A stretch of 64,000 nucleotides of DNA from Arthrobacter sp. Hiyo8 (GTDB lineage: Bacteria > Actinomycetota > Actinomycetes > Actinomycetales > Micrococcaceae), in contig AP014719.1 in NCBI GenBank assembly GCA_001549895.1, positions 2,356,001 through 2,420,000 on the forward strand. Direction: 5' to 3'. Below are positions 53,356 through 63,413 of this stretch, in pieces (position 1 is the first letter of the stretch; every line of letters begins with the position of its first letter). The notes beneath the pieces were generated by a model that ran no database searches, was not told where the DNA came from, and was given only the letters and a program-made list of their open reading frames with translations. A program made the translations under genes and the position numbers.

Positions 53356-53952
53356 CTAGTAGTTGTAGTTGTAACGCGAAGCCGTGGCGGCAAAAATCGC
53401 GACAAAGACCCAGAAGATGGTTACGGCAACAATCCCCAGGTATCCCAGTACAAGGCCCGCGATGGCCATGCCCTTGCCGGCTGGTTCCTTCCTGAGGGCC
53501 ATGTGGCCGAGGATCACCGCGGCAATCTGGGGCAGGACGAAGAAGCCAAGGCCCACGAAGACCGCGATCCCGCAGCACATGCTCGCAATGCTCAGGCCCT
53601 TCGGCTCGACCGGCATGCCGTAGTAGGCGGGCTGGCCGTAGGGACTGGCCGGCTGCCCGTAGCCAGGCGGTCCTTGGGGAGGTTGTTGACCATACGGCGA
53701 AGCGGGCTGGCCGTAAGGGCTGGCCGGCTGCTGGCCATAGGGCGGCTGGACGTACTGAGCCGGACCACCCTGGGGCTGTTGCGGCTGTGGTTGGCCGTAG
53801 GGGCCGGAAGCCGCCGGCGAGGCAAACGGCTGCTCGCCATACGGGTTCTCACCGGCTTGGGGTGCAGGCGGAATGTACGACGGTGGCTCGTAGCCCTTGG
53901 GCGGTTCGTCACCCTCGGGAGCGTTCTCGGGTTTAGCTGGCTGGTCGGTCAT
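53356..53952 (-). CDS. DUF4190 membrane protein with PYGQ repeats
   Basis: Intact, 198 residues. The N-terminal half is low-complexity, rich in Pro, Gly, Tyr and Gln, with repeats of PYGQPASPYGQ type, and is likely disordered and cytoplasmic or surface-exposed. The C-terminal half has two helices (SIASMCCGIAVFVGLGFFVL and IAGLVLGYLGIVAVTIFWVF) around IAAVILGHMALRKEPAGKG, the DUF4190 pattern. Function unknown; common in actinobacteria. Confidence 0.85.
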   Translation of the reverse strand: MTDQPAKPENAPEGDEPPKGYEPPSYIPPAPQAGENPYGEQPFASPAASGPYGQPQPQQPQGGPAQYVQPPYGQQPASPYGQPASPYGQQPPQGPPGYGQPASPYGQPAYYGMPVEPKGLSIASMCCGIAVFVGLGFFVLPQIAAVILGHMALRKEPAGKGMAIAGLVLGYLGIVAVTIFWVFVAIFAATASRYNYNY

Positions 53953-54160
53953 GGAATATCCCCCTTGCGAGTCTTTGTGCCCAGCCTACCGCCGAGCGAA
54001 GGCGCACATAAGCTCGCAGAGCCCCGGCTCCGCAACGCCATGCCGCACTCCGGTAAACGGGCAGTGAATCTTCGTCGATCATGCGGAAATACGAAGTCAC
54101 AGGCCCCGCAATAGTCGGTTTTCTCTTCTAGCGCACCGGGCGGTCTGGCATGCTGGGTCA

Positions 54161-55824
54161 ATGGCTAGCCGTGCGGGCACTGTTGCCCTTCCCCAGGACC
54201 TTGTAGACATCACCGCTCTTCTTGACGCGTACTACGACGTGACGCCGGATCTTAGTGATCCCGCACAACGCGTTGCCTTCGGCACCTCCGGGCATCGGGG
54301 GTCGAGCCTCAAGGCCTCATTCAATGAAGGGCATATCCTCGCCATCACCCAGGCGATCGTGGAATACCGCGCCGGCAAGGCATCACCGGCCCACTCTTCC
54401 TGGCCAAGGACACCCACGGGCTCAGCGAACCGGCGCAGAATTCCGCCCTTGAGGTCCTCGCCGCCAACGGTGTCAACGTACTGATCGACGCGCGCCACGG
54501 CTACACGCCCACCCCCGCCCTGAGCCACGCGATCCTGAAATACAACAACGAAGCCGGCCCCGGGCAGCCCCAGGCAGACGGCATCGTGGTCACCCCGAGC
54601 CACAACCCTCCGGCCGACGGCGGTTTCAAGTACAACCCCCCGCACGGCGGCCCTGCAGACACCGACGCCACCGGCTGGATCGCCAACCGCGCCAACGAGC
54701 TCCTGGAAAACGGGCTGCGCGGCGTCAAGCGGATTCCGTTGAACGACGCCCTCAAAGCGGATGGCACGGGCAAGTTCGATTTCCTGAGCAGCTACGTGGA
54801 CGATCTCCCTTCCGTCCTGGACCTCGATGCGATCCGCACCGCCGGCGTACGCATCGGCGCGGACCCCATGGGCGGCGCATCCGTGGACTACTGGGGTGAA
54901 ATCGGCGAACGCCACCAGCTCGACCTGACCGTGGTCAACCCCACCGTGGACCCGCAGTGGGCTTTCATGACCCTCGACTGGGATGAGAAGATCCGCATGG
55001 ACTGCTCCTCGCCGTCGGCCATGGCCTCACTCATCAAGCGCATGTCGGACAGTGCTTCGGCCGGAACGGGCGCCTTCGACGTTGCCACCGGAAACGACGC
55101 CGACGCCGACCGCCACGGCATCGTGACGCCCGACGGCGGCTTGATGAACCCGAACCACTACCTCGCCGTCGCGATCGACTACCTATACCGCAACCGCACA
55201 GGCTGGAACCCGGAGTCCGTCGTCGGCAAGACCCTTGTCTCCTCCTCCATCATCGATCGCGTTGCCGCGGGGCTGGGCCGCAAGCTCGTGGAAGTTCCCG
55301 TGGGCTTCAAGTGGTTCGTTCCCGGCCTGCTCTCGGGCGAGGGTGCCTTCGGCGGCGAAGAATCCGCGGGCGCCTCCTTCAACAAGCGCGACGGAAGCGT
55401 CTGGACCACCGACAAGGACGGCATCCTGTTGGCCCTCCTGGCATCGGAGATCACGGCCGTCACCGGCAAGTCGCCGTCGCAGCTCTACAAGGGCCTCACG
55501 GACCAGTTCGGCGCGCCCGTCTATGCCCGGATCGACGCCGCTGCGACGCGGGAGCAGAAGGCCAAGCTCGGCAAGCTCTCCGCCGCGGATGTCACAGCCA
55601 CCACGCTGGCGGGCGAGGACATCACCGCCAAGTTGACCGAGGCTCCCGGCAACGGCGCCTCGATCGGCGGGCTCAAGGTTGTCACAGAGAACGCCTGGTT
55701 CGCGGCCCGTCCGTCGGGAACCGAGGACGTCTACAAGATCTACGCCGAGTCCTTCAAGGGAGCCGACCACCTCAAGCAGGTCCAAGAAGAGGCCAAGGCG
55801 CTCGTGGACGGCGTGATCTCCTAG
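54161..55824 (+). CDS. pgm: phosphoglucomutase, alpha-D-glucose specific (one frame break)
   Basis: Interconverts glucose 1- and 6-phosphate. The active-site Ser loop is [20 protein letters not shown]. The metal site is [12 protein letters not shown]. The sugar loop is [15 protein letters not shown], and the phosphate-binding end is [18 protein letters not shown]. One base is missing near 54380; repair joins [19 protein letters not shown] and gives 554 residues, the usual size of the longer bacterial Pgm. It is a stand-alone gene with its promoter in the 200-base gap upstream. Confidence 0.94.
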
Positions 55825-55830
55825 ACCTCG

Positions 55831-56331
55831 CTAGTTTGGCTCCGCCGGGAGGCGCCACACTTTCAGGATCCGCCGGATCGTGTGGTTGCCTTCCGGCGCC
55901 ATGTCCACCAGTGCGATCTGATCGAGCACGACGGCGTCACCCGGCTTGGGGCGCTTGCCGTCGTGATGCGAAATGTGCGGACGGTAGTTCTCCATGACGT
56001 ATCGCGGGGTTGCCGCGCGCCCACCGACACTCTCCATGGCTTCGAACAGTTCCTCATGCAGACCCTGCAAAATGGGATGGTGTTCCACCAGGCTGACCGG
56101 GATGGACCCTTGGTGACCGAATCCGGCGTCGGGCCCCACCGTCAGTTCAGCCCCGAGGGCGCCCATCGCGGGGGCCGTCACAAGCTCGCTGAGGCGCGCG
56201 GCGACGTCGACACCATCGGAGGGCTCGACGTCGAACCTCAACAGGGTGATGTGCAGCGGCCAGTCACTGCGTGGGAAGACGAGCCCGTCAGCCACGGCTT
56301 CGACGAACGCCACGAGAATGAGGTTCCGCAT
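55831..56331 (-). CDS. 2'-5' RNA ligase/phosphodiesterase-family protein
   Basis: Intact, 166 residues, LigT-like 2H fold. Two His-x-Thr/Ser motifs about 90 residues apart are visible: PLHITLLRF and RPHISHHD. Such proteins act on 2'-5' or cyclic phosphates in RNA or nucleotides; the exact substrate is unknown. It is convergent with pgm, with six bases between the stops. Confidence 0.75.
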   Translation of the reverse strand: MRNLILVAFVEAVADGLVFPRSDWPLHITLLRFDVEPSDGVDVAARLSELVTAPAMGALGAELTVGPDAGFGHQGSIPVSLVEHHPILQGLHEELFEAMESVGGRAATPRYVMENYRPHISHHDGKRPKPGDAVVLDQIALVDMAPEGNHTIRRILKVWRLPAEPN

Positions 56332-56379
56332 AAGGAAATTTTGCCACCGCGACGCCCTCCCCCGGCGACGATCATTCCC

Positions 56380-56530
56380 AAAGGTGAGCGAGGGTCGCTC
56401 GAAAAGGCGCTAAAGGTGAGCGAGCGTCGCTCGAGGACAACGCCCGCTCAGATATACCGCCTTAAGCGCGAACGCTCACTCACAAGAGTGAGCGAGCGTC
56501 GGCGGAAAAGGCCCTAAAGGTGAGCGAGGG
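56380..56530. repeat. third repeat array (GGTGAGCGAGGGTC / AACGCCCGCTCAGATATA units)
   Basis: Units of (A)AAGGTGAGCGAG(G/C)GT occur near 56383, 56414, 56489 and 56518. Two end in CGCTCGA, forming small hairpins. Between them are AACGCCCGCTCAGATATACC and AACGCTCACTCAC in the opposite sense. It is the same family as the arrays at 7.15 and 16.75 kb. It ends exactly at the stop of the nitroreductase gene (GAGGGTTAG). Confidence 0.75.
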
Positions 56531-57136
56531 TTAGACGGTACGGACGACATCCTCGTACGCGAACTTCGGCTTGGCTTCGCCGAAGGCGTCCGGACCCGGC
56601 TGGCCGATGTTGACCACGAGGAAGCTCTTCTGGTCACCGGCGGGGAAGAACTCGGCGTCGATCGCAGCGAAGTCGGCACCGGTCATGGGGCCGGCGGCGA
56701 AGCCGAGGGAGCGGACGGCGAGGATGAAGTAGCCGGCCTGCAGGTGGGCGTTGTTGTTGCCCGTAGTTGCGGTGAACTCGGGGTTGGCGTCGTACATGGC
56801 CTTCGGGGCAGAGTAGACCGGGAGGAATTTGTCCCACTGCTCGTGCCAGGCGGTGTCGTAGGAGAGCACGGCGACCAGCGGAGCAGAGGCGGTCTTGGCC
56901 TTGTTGCCCGGAGAGAGGGTCTCGACGAGCTTGGCGCGGGCCTCGTCCGAACGGACGTAGGTGACGCGCAGCGGCTGGGAGTTGAACGCTGTCGGGCCGA
57001 ACTTGGTCAGTTCGTAGATGGCCTGTGCTTGCTCGTCCGAGACCTCACCGGCAAAGGAGTTGGCAGTGCGGGCTTCGGCAAAGATGGCGTCGACTGCTGC
57101 GGCGTCAATCACTGCTTCTTCGTGGGCGATCGTCAT
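56531..57136 (-). CDS. nitroreductase-family protein, RutE-like
   Basis: Intact, 201 residues. FMN-binding nitroreductase fold: ARTANSFAGEVSDEQAQAIY, KFGPTAFNSQPLRVTYV, and GYFILAVRSLGFAAGPMTGAD. The form matches the RutE/HadB group, which reduces malonic semialdehyde in uracil breakdown and can act on other small carbonyls. It is divergent from a uracil permease, which fits that role. The start MTIAHEEAV has AAAGG eight bases ahead. Enzyme specificity is inferred from family and neighbour only. Confidence 0.8.
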   Translation of the reverse strand: MTIAHEEAVIDAAAVDAIFAEARTANSFAGEVSDEQAQAIYELTKFGPTAFNSQPLRVTYVRSDEARAKLVETLSPGNKAKTASAPLVAVLSYDTAWHEQWDKFLPVYSAPKAMYDANPEFTATTGNNNAHLQAGYFILAVRSLGFAAGPMTGADFAAIDAEFFPAGDQKSFLVVNIGQPGPDAFGEAKPKFAYEDVVRTV

Positions 57137-57324
57137 TCGCGTACCTTTCGCTGTGCCCGCAGCCATCGACGGCCGGGCGCTTATGCTTTCCATGGTTGCA
57201 ACTTCAACTTCCCTCCGCCTCTTCCCGTGAAGCCACGTGACGTTCCACACAGCGGAATCGGCAGGCCGTACGGGCGGTAAGGTTGCACCCGGACAATCAC
57301 AACTTTCAGGGAAGGCTCCCGCAG

Positions 57325-58676
57325 ATGAGCAGGCTCGGAACCAAATGGAAGCTGCACGGCAACGGCAAGACGATCCGGCCGGGACACGTGGTGGCACCCG
57401 AGGAGCGGCTGGCATGGCCGCTGACCATCGGCGTCGGCATGCAGCACGTCGTCGCGATGTTCGGAGCCACCTTCCTTGTGCCCATCATCACGGGCATGCC
57501 ACCGGCCACCACACTGCTCTTTTCCGGCATCGGCACCCTGTTGTTCCTGGTCATCACCAAGGGGCGCGTACCGAGCTACCTCGGTTCGAGCTTTGCCTTC
57601 ATAGCCCCCATCCTGGCGTCCCAGCAGCAGTTCGGCGTTCCCGGCGCGCTCGGCGGAGTGGTGCTTGCCGGCGTCGTACTGGCGCTCGTCGGCGCGGTGG
57701 TGCAGAAGTTCGGCGCTGAGTGGATCAACCGGACCATGCCACCTATTGTCACGGGCGCGATCGTCGCCCTGATCGGCCTCAACTTGGCGCCAGCCGCAAA
57801 AGCCAACTTCGATAAGGCCCCCGTCACCGCCCTCGTGACGCTGGTGACGATCATCCTGGTGAGCGTCCTCTTCCGCGGCATTCTGGGCCGCCTGAGCATC
57901 CTGGTGGGCGTGGTGGTGGGCTACCTCACCGCCATGACGCGCGGCGAAGTGGACTATTCCAAGATGGACGCGGCGTCGTGGATCGGCCTGCCGCACTTCC
58001 AGACTCCGGAGTTCCACCTCGGCGTCGTGGGCTTGTTCGTACCGGTCGTCCTGGTGCTGGTGGCCGAGAACGTAGGGCACGTGAAGTCCGTGGCCGCGAT
58101 GACGGGACGCAACCTCGACGACGTCTCCGGGCGCGCGTTGATGGCCGACGGCGTCGCGACCGTCCTCGCCGGGTTCGGCGGCGGCTCCGGCACCACCACC
58201 TACGCGGAGAACATCGGCGTCATGGCGGCGACGAAGGTCTATTCGACGGCGGCCTACTGGGTTGCCGGTGCCTTCGCCATCCTCTTGAGCTTCTCGCCCA
58301 AGTTCGGCGAACTCATTGCCACCGTTCCCCCCGGCGTGCTGGGCGGTGCCGCGACCATGCTCTACGGGATGATCGGCGTCCTGGGCGTGAAGATCTGGGT
58401 GCAGAACAAGGTCAACTTCTCCAACCCGATCAACCTGACCACAGCCGCCGTCGCACTGATTATCGGGATCGCGGACTATACGTGGACCATCGGCGAATTG
58501 AAGTTCACGGGCATCGCGCTGGGTTCGGCCGCTGCCCTGGCGGTCTATCACGGCATGAAGGGTCTGGCCCGTTGGCGCGGGACGGTTGCCGAGCCGGAGA
58601 TGGAGACGGCGGACTGCCGCCGGCGGCCAAAGCAGCGATGAACGCCGCGGCAAAGAGGAGTGGGAAGAAGCGGTAA
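57325..58676 (+). CDS. uraA: uracil permease, NCS2 family (one frame break)
   Basis: Uracil:proton symporter with 14 helices. Motifs are IGVGMQHVVAMFGATFLVPI at the first helix, SSFAFIAPIL, the substrate-site VLVLVAENVGHVKSVAAMTG (Glu of AENVGH), and FGGGSGTTTYAENIGVMAAT. One base is missing near 58607, after EPEMET; the repaired tail is GGLPPAAKAAMNAAAKRSGKKR shortened or extended only slightly, total about 450 residues. The start at 57325 has GGGAAGG nine bases ahead; a longer frame begins at 57283. Confidence 0.92.
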
Positions 58677-58701
58677 GGGGCCGCCCAGCGCAATTCATGC
58701 A

Positions 58702-58732
58702 TTCGGCGGGGAGGGCAACCCTCTCCGCCGAA
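58702..58732. terminator. bidirectional terminator between uraA and the YqeY gene
   Basis: Fourteen-base-pair hairpin (TTCGGCGGGGAGGG / CCCTCTCCGCCGAA, one G-T pair, loop CAA) between two convergent genes. Confidence 0.85.
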
Positions 58733-58759
58733 CACAGCTCGCTAGCCGAACACCGGTAG

Positions 58760-59224
58760 CTATGAGAGGCGACTACGCACAATCTCGCTGACCGCCTTGC
58801 CGTCGAAGCGGCCGGCGACCTTTTCGGTGACCGGTTTCATGACATAGCCCATGTGCATCAGGGACAGCTCCACGCCTTCGGCCTTGAGTGAGGCGATGAC
58901 CTCGTCAACGATGGACTCGACCTCGGCGGCGGTCAGTGGTTCCGGCAGGTAGGCCTCGATGACCTCGGCATCCGCAATCTCCGTGGCGGCCCGCTCGGAC
59001 TCTCCGGCCTCCTCGTAGAGGCGGGCGACCTCGTGATATTGCGCGGCCTCTTTCTGCAACATGGCCGTGATCTGGGCGTCGTCCAAGTGGATCGGCGCCT
59101 GTCCGGCCTTCTCACGGGTATCGATCTCGCTCAGGACGTTGCGCGTGGCGTTCAGGGCTACGCGGTTGCCATCCTTCATATGGCTGACGACGTCTGCGTG
59201 CAGCCGCTCTTTCAAGGTGGACAT
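58760..59224 (-). CDS. GatB/YqeY domain protein
   Basis: Intact, 154 residues. All-helical YqeY domain related to the tRNA-binding tail of GatB: LKERLHADVVSHMKDGNRVA, RNVLSEIDTREKAG, IEAYLPEPLTAAEVESIVDE and MGYVMKPVTEKVAGRFDGK. Strong GAGGAG site before the ATG. A role in tRNA-dependent amidation has been proposed for the family but is not proven. Confidence 0.92.
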   Translation of the reverse strand: MSTLKERLHADVVSHMKDGNRVALNATRNVLSEIDTREKAGQAPIHLDDAQITAMLQKEAAQYHEVARLYEEAGESERAATEIADAEVIEAYLPEPLTAAEVESIVDEVIASLKAEGVELSLMHMGYVMKPVTEKVAGRFDGKAVSEIVRSRLS

Positions 59225-59411
59225 GGTGTGCTCCTCGATTCGATGGTGCCGTGCTGGCCGGCTGCCAGCCCGGCAGGCGGTGACGGCGTCCCGGGCGGGG
59301 TCGTCGCATCGTGGATGCATGGCAGAAGTCAGAGCCATGCTTTGTAGGTTAATTATCTGCCCGGACGACGCCGAGTAACCCCGCTGGGCATGTCCCTGGG
59401 TGGACGGGAGC

Positions 59412-60553
59412 CTAGACCCCTTCGAGCACCTGGCTCGTGGCCCACGCGAGGTACTTGGCTGCGTTCGCCACGGCGTCGGCAATATCCGGCACGCCGTCCC
59501 GACGCTGTGCGACGTCGAGCAACTGCGCCGCGGCCACCACGCCGTGGCCGGCCAGTTCCTCCGGTGTCACCAGGATCCGGCCCGCCACCACAATCACCGG
59601 AATTCCATGCCCTTGGGCGGAATCCGCGAGAGCGATGGGTGCCTTGCCGGTCAGCGACTGCGAGTCCATGGATCCTTCGCCGGTGATCACCAGGTCAGAG
59701 CCGGCGAGCTGTTCGGGAAGCCCAGTCAGGCCCGCCACCAGGGCGAACCCGCCTTCCAGCGTCGCTTGGGCGAAGGCCAGGAACGACGCCGGGAATCCTC
59801 CAGCCGCTCCGGCCCCGGGAACGTTGACGTCGTGACCGCCCGCTTCCCGAAGCAGCGACGCCCAGTTGCGCAGGCCGGCGTCGAGCAGCTCCACCGCGTC
59901 CTCGTCCGCCCCCTTCTGCGGGCCGAAAACATGCGCGGCGCCGTCGCTGCCATAGAGCGGGTTCCGGACGTCGACGGCGATCCGGAACCTCACCGCGGTC
60001 AGCCGCGGATCCAGCCCGGAGACGTCGAGGGATACGACGTCGGCGAGCGAGCCTCCGCCGAGTGGAACCACGTTCCCGGCCGCGTCCAGGGGCTTCAGCC
60101 CGAGCGCACGCAAGGCGCCGCTGCCGCCGTCGGACATCGCGGAACCACCCACGCCGAGCACGATCTCGGTGGCTCCGGCGTCAAGGGCGGCGGCGATGAG
60201 CTGGCCGCAACCGTAGCTGTGGGCGCGCAGGGCGTTTTCCGGAGTCGGCTCCATGTGTGCCAGTCCGGAGGCTTGCGCCGTTTCGATCACCGCAGTGGCT
60301 CCGTCAAAGGCATTTTGCCGGATGGCCCACGCAGCGCCTACCGGCTTGAGGATGGGACCGACGACCGCATTGATCCGCTCTTCGTAGCCCGCCGCCACGG
60401 CTGCTTCCAGTGTTCCTTCGCCACCGTCGGCGATCGGAAACTGCGTCACCACGGCGTCCGGATAGACGCGCAATGCCCCTCGGCCATCGCTGAGGCTGCT
60501 TCGGCGGCGGTGAGGGAGCCTTTGAACTTGTCCGGGGCAATCAGGATGCGCAT
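59412..60553 (-). CDS. glxK: glycerate kinase (one frame break)
   Basis: Phosphorylates glycerate with ATP. Signature elements are MRILIAPDKFKGSLTAAEAA at the start, QFPIADGGEGTLEAA, EIVLGVGGSAMSDGGSGAL and SDLVITGEGSMDSQSLTGKA. One G is missing near 60478; repair joins SAMAEGALRVYPDA, giving 380 residues. It is divergent from the DGPF gene with 132 bases between starts, which hold both promoters. Confidence 0.93.
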
Positions 60554-60604
60554 GTTCCCATCCTGCCAGCGGGGCTAAGCTTTTCGCAGATTCGTGCGCG
60601 GAGA

Positions 60605-60633
60605 TGTCGAAAACAGCCGGCGCCGTTCGTATA
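60605..60633 (+). promoter_or_regulatory. candidate ECF42 promoter of the DGPF-sigma factor operon
   Basis: TGTCGA, 17 bases, CGTATA, 53 bases upstream of the DGPF start. A TGTCGA-type -35 is what I recall for promoters of ECF42 sigma factors, and the family commonly controls DGPF genes. The match is by eye. Confidence 0.5.
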
Positions 60634-60685
60634 GAGGGTGAGACGCGGGCACGGTGCCGGCGCCACATCCCAAGGAGGAACAGTC

Positions 60686-61035
60686 ATGCCACGTTATCTG
60701 CTCAGCATCTACCAGCCCGACGGCCCAGCCCCGGAGCCCGAAGTCCTCAACAAAATCATGGCCGATCTTGACGTCCTGAACCAGGAAATGCGCGACGCCG
60801 GCGCCTGGGTTTTCACGGGTGGCCTGCACCCTGCCAGTACCTCCACAGTGGTGCGTGTGAACGACGGCGAGGTTCTCACCACGGACGGCCCCTTCGCTGA
60901 GGCCAAGGAACACGTGGGCGGCCTGTGGGTGATCGAAGCCCCGGACCTGGACGTGGCACTTGGCTGGGACGCAAAGCCGCCCAAGCCACCACGCTGCCTA
61001 TCGAGGTCCGGCCGTTCGCGGGCTACCGGGAATAG
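60686..61035 (+). CDS. YCII-related DGPF-domain protein (one frame break)
   Basis: 116 residues after repair. The dimeric alpha-beta fold of YciI proteins is shown by YLLSIYQPDGPAPEPEV at the start and by the signature LTTDGPFAEAKEHVGGLWVI, which contains the DGPF tetrad. One G is missing near 60968; repair gives KAAQATTLPIEVRPFAGYRE and a TAG seven bases before the sigma factor start. Strong AAGGAGG before the ATG. Genes of this type are the regular partners of ECF42 sigma factors. Their biochemical role is unclear, perhaps in oxidative or chemical stress. Confidence 0.88.
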
Positions 61036-61042
61036 TTTCCCC

Positions 61043-62313
61043 GTGGTCCATATTTCGGAGATCGCACGAATATTCCGTGAAGAGTATGGACGATCCGTGG
61101 CGGTCCTGGTCCGCGTTCTGGGCAGCATCGACGCCGCCGAGGACGCGGTCCAGGACGCCTTCACCGAGGCCGTAGCGCGCTGGCCCGACGACGGCCTGCC
61201 GCCGAGCCCAGCGGGCTGGATCATCACCACCGCCCGCAACCGGGCTATCGACCGGTTCCGCCGCGAGGCCTCCGGTTGGGAGAAACTCGTCCAGGCCGCG
61301 ATCCTGCACGGTGATGAACACAGCGATGAACCCGAAGAGGTGGATACCGTGGAGGACAACCAGCTCCGGCTGATCTTCACCTGTTGCCACCCCGCCATCA
61401 ACCGGGCCGCGCAGGTGGCCCTGACACTCAAGCTCCTGGGCGGGCTCACCACGGCGGAGATCGCCCACGCTTTCCTGGTCCCCGAGGCAACCATGGCCCA
61501 GCGCCTGGTGCGGGCGAAAGGGAAGATCCGCGACGCCCGCATCCCCTACCGGGTACCGAGCGGCGCCGAGCTTCCTGAGCGTTTGAAGTCGGTGCTGGCC
61601 GTGGTCTACTTGGTCTTCAACGAGGGCTACGCTGCGAGTTCAGGGGCTGGGCTGGTGCGCGAAGACCTCTGCCACGAGGCTGTTCGCCTCGGCCGGCTCA
61701 TCATGGAACTCATGCCTGATGAGCCCGAAGCCAAAGGCCTGTTGGCCCTCATGCTTCTGCTCAATGCCCGCCGTGACGCCCGGACGACTCCCGACGGCGG
61801 CCTGGTGCTCCTCGCGGACCAGGACCGCAGCGTCTGGGACAAGGACCAAATTGCGGAAGGGCAATTATTGGTGCGGCAATGCCTGAAGCGGAACCAGCCC
61901 GGACCGTACCAATTGCAAGCCGCCATCAACGCGGTCCACAGCGACGCCGCACAGCCCGCAAGCACGGACTGGCGGCAGATCCTGGCATTGTACGGACAGC
62001 TCCTGGCCATGGAGCCGACGCCGGTGGTCGCCTTGAACAGGGCCGTTGCCCTCGCGGAGGTGGAGGGACCCGCCTCGGGTCTTGCCGCCGTCGACGTCCT
62101 TGAACTGGGCAACTACTATCTTTTCCACGCAGTGCGGGCGGATCTGCTCCGGCGCCTGGGACGCAACAATGAAGCTGTCTCCGCCTACCGGGAAGCGCAG
62201 GAGCGCACGGACAACGACGCCGAGCGAGACTTCCTGGCGTCACGCATCCGGGCGCTCACCACCACTGGCCCGGACCTGCAGCACCGACTTCAGACCATCC
62301 GCTCGGTCGGTGA
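61043..62313 (+). CDS. ECF42-type RNA polymerase sigma factor with C-terminal extension (end uncertain)
   Basis: Sigma region 2 is seen in IFREEYGRSVAVLVRVLGSI and AVQDAFTEAVARWP with GWIITTARNRAIDRFRRE. Region 4 is QVALTLKLLGGLTTAEIAHA followed by FLVPEATMAQRLVRAKGKIR. A 200-residue TPR-like extension follows (LVFNEGYAASSG, ALNRAVALAEVEGPASGLAA), with the spacing seen in ECF42, whose extension is needed for activity instead of an anti-sigma factor. The frame as given runs to 62611 over the GDPD gene. One added base near 62270 gives a stop at 62311-62313 and 423 residues. The GTG start lies seven bases after the DGPF stop. Confidence 0.88.
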
Positions 62314-63040
62314 CGATCCCGTCCACGCCCATATCAAGCAACCTGGCCATCTCGGCCGGATCATTGACCGTCCAGACGTGAACCTGCAGCCCAAGCCGAT
62401 GCGCCCGCCGCAGGAAACCGGGGGTCACAACGGCCAGGGGTCCGTAGCGGACCGGCACTTGGAGGGCATCGACGTCGTGCAGGATCTTCCGCAGCCAGCG
62501 CTCGGGAAGAAACGGTCCCAAGAGGGTGAAGGCGGCGTTGCAGGCGATGCCTGCCGAGGACGCCGTGCGACGGCGGAGCAGGCGCAGGACGGCCCGACGC
62601 CGGCGATCTGAGAAGCTCGCGATCAGCACCCGGTCATGGGCGTCGAGTTGTTCAATGACTCCAGCGAGGGGTTTGACGGTATGCCAATCCTTGACATCAA
62701 TGTTCAGCCGCGCCTCGGGAAATTCCTTCAGGACATCTGCCAAGTGGGGAATTGCTTCGCGGCCACCGATCCAGGCCTTGGCGATCTCGGCGGCACTGAG
62801 ACTGGAGATGGAGCCATGGGCATCCGTGACACGGTCAAGGGTGTCGTCGTGGAAAAGGAGCACCACGCCGTCGGCAGTGGCGCGGGCATCGGTTTCAAGA
62901 TGCGTGAAGCCGAGCTCAAGCGCCGCCCTGAATGCCGCGGCCGAGTTCTCAAGGCCATCCGGCGAAAATCCGCGGTGCGCGAACGCAAGCGGAGCGGGTT
63001 GTCCGTCCGGGCGGCTGAAGAAAGGCAAATTCGGGCTCAC
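62256..63040 (-). CDS. glycerophosphodiester phosphodiesterase (C-terminal end uncertain)
   Basis: TIM-barrel GDPD: PLAFAHRGFSPDGLENSAAA (catalytic His and Arg-Gly), THLETDARATADGVVLLFHDD (Glu, Asp and second His), LNIDVKD and VHVWTVNDPAEMARLLDMGV. It cleaves glycerophosphodiesters to glycerol 3-phosphate and alcohols. The raw frame ends at 62240. The same base that repairs the sigma factor (near 62270) gives a stop at 62256 and 261 residues. It is convergent with the sigma factor gene; the two overlap by about 58 bases. Confidence 0.9.
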
Positions 63041-63078
63041 ACGGGTAGCGTAACCCGGCTGCGCCTCCCGCGAGCCCG

Positions 63079-63326
63079 TCAGGATTCCTGCCGGACGATC
63101 TCCACGCCGTCGCCGCAGTGCACCAGCGTGCGGCCGCGGCCGCCGTCGAGGTTTACCCAGACCACGCTGTGGTCACTCGACACGGCGTCCACCTGGCCGG
63201 GGTTCTCAAACCCCGGCGCACGCTTGACGCTCACGCGGTCTCCGCGGCGCAATTGCTTCCAATGTTCAGCCGGCACTGCGCGGCGAACGGGGCCTCGGGC
63301 CACCCCGTCGTCTTTCTCTTGGCCAT
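63079..63326 (-). CDS. small basic conserved hypothetical protein, 82 residues (one frame break)
   Basis: After one restored G near 63303 the protein reads MAKRKTTGVARGPVRRAVPA, then EHWKQLRRGDRVSVKRAPGF, then QVDAVSSDHSVVWVNLDGGR and ends GDGVEIVRQES. It has a very basic N-terminal tail and a small beta-rich, SH3-like core of the kind seen in proteins that bind nucleic acid or ribosomes. No family name can be given with confidence. It lies 38 bases upstream of the GDPD gene on the same strand. Confidence 0.6.
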
Positions 63327-63413
63327 CATGTCCCCTGTGATCGGCATCGAATACGACAAGAGACTACGAGGAGTAGTTGAACGGCAGTTGGACTGAAGCT
63401 GTGTAATGGGTGA

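Noticed and set aside
60638-62611. A single 657-residue DGPF-sigma factor fusion
   Set aside because: One restored base gives the DGPF gene its own conserved ending and stop, and the sigma factor has its own GTG; the last 100 residues are a shadow of the GDPD gene.
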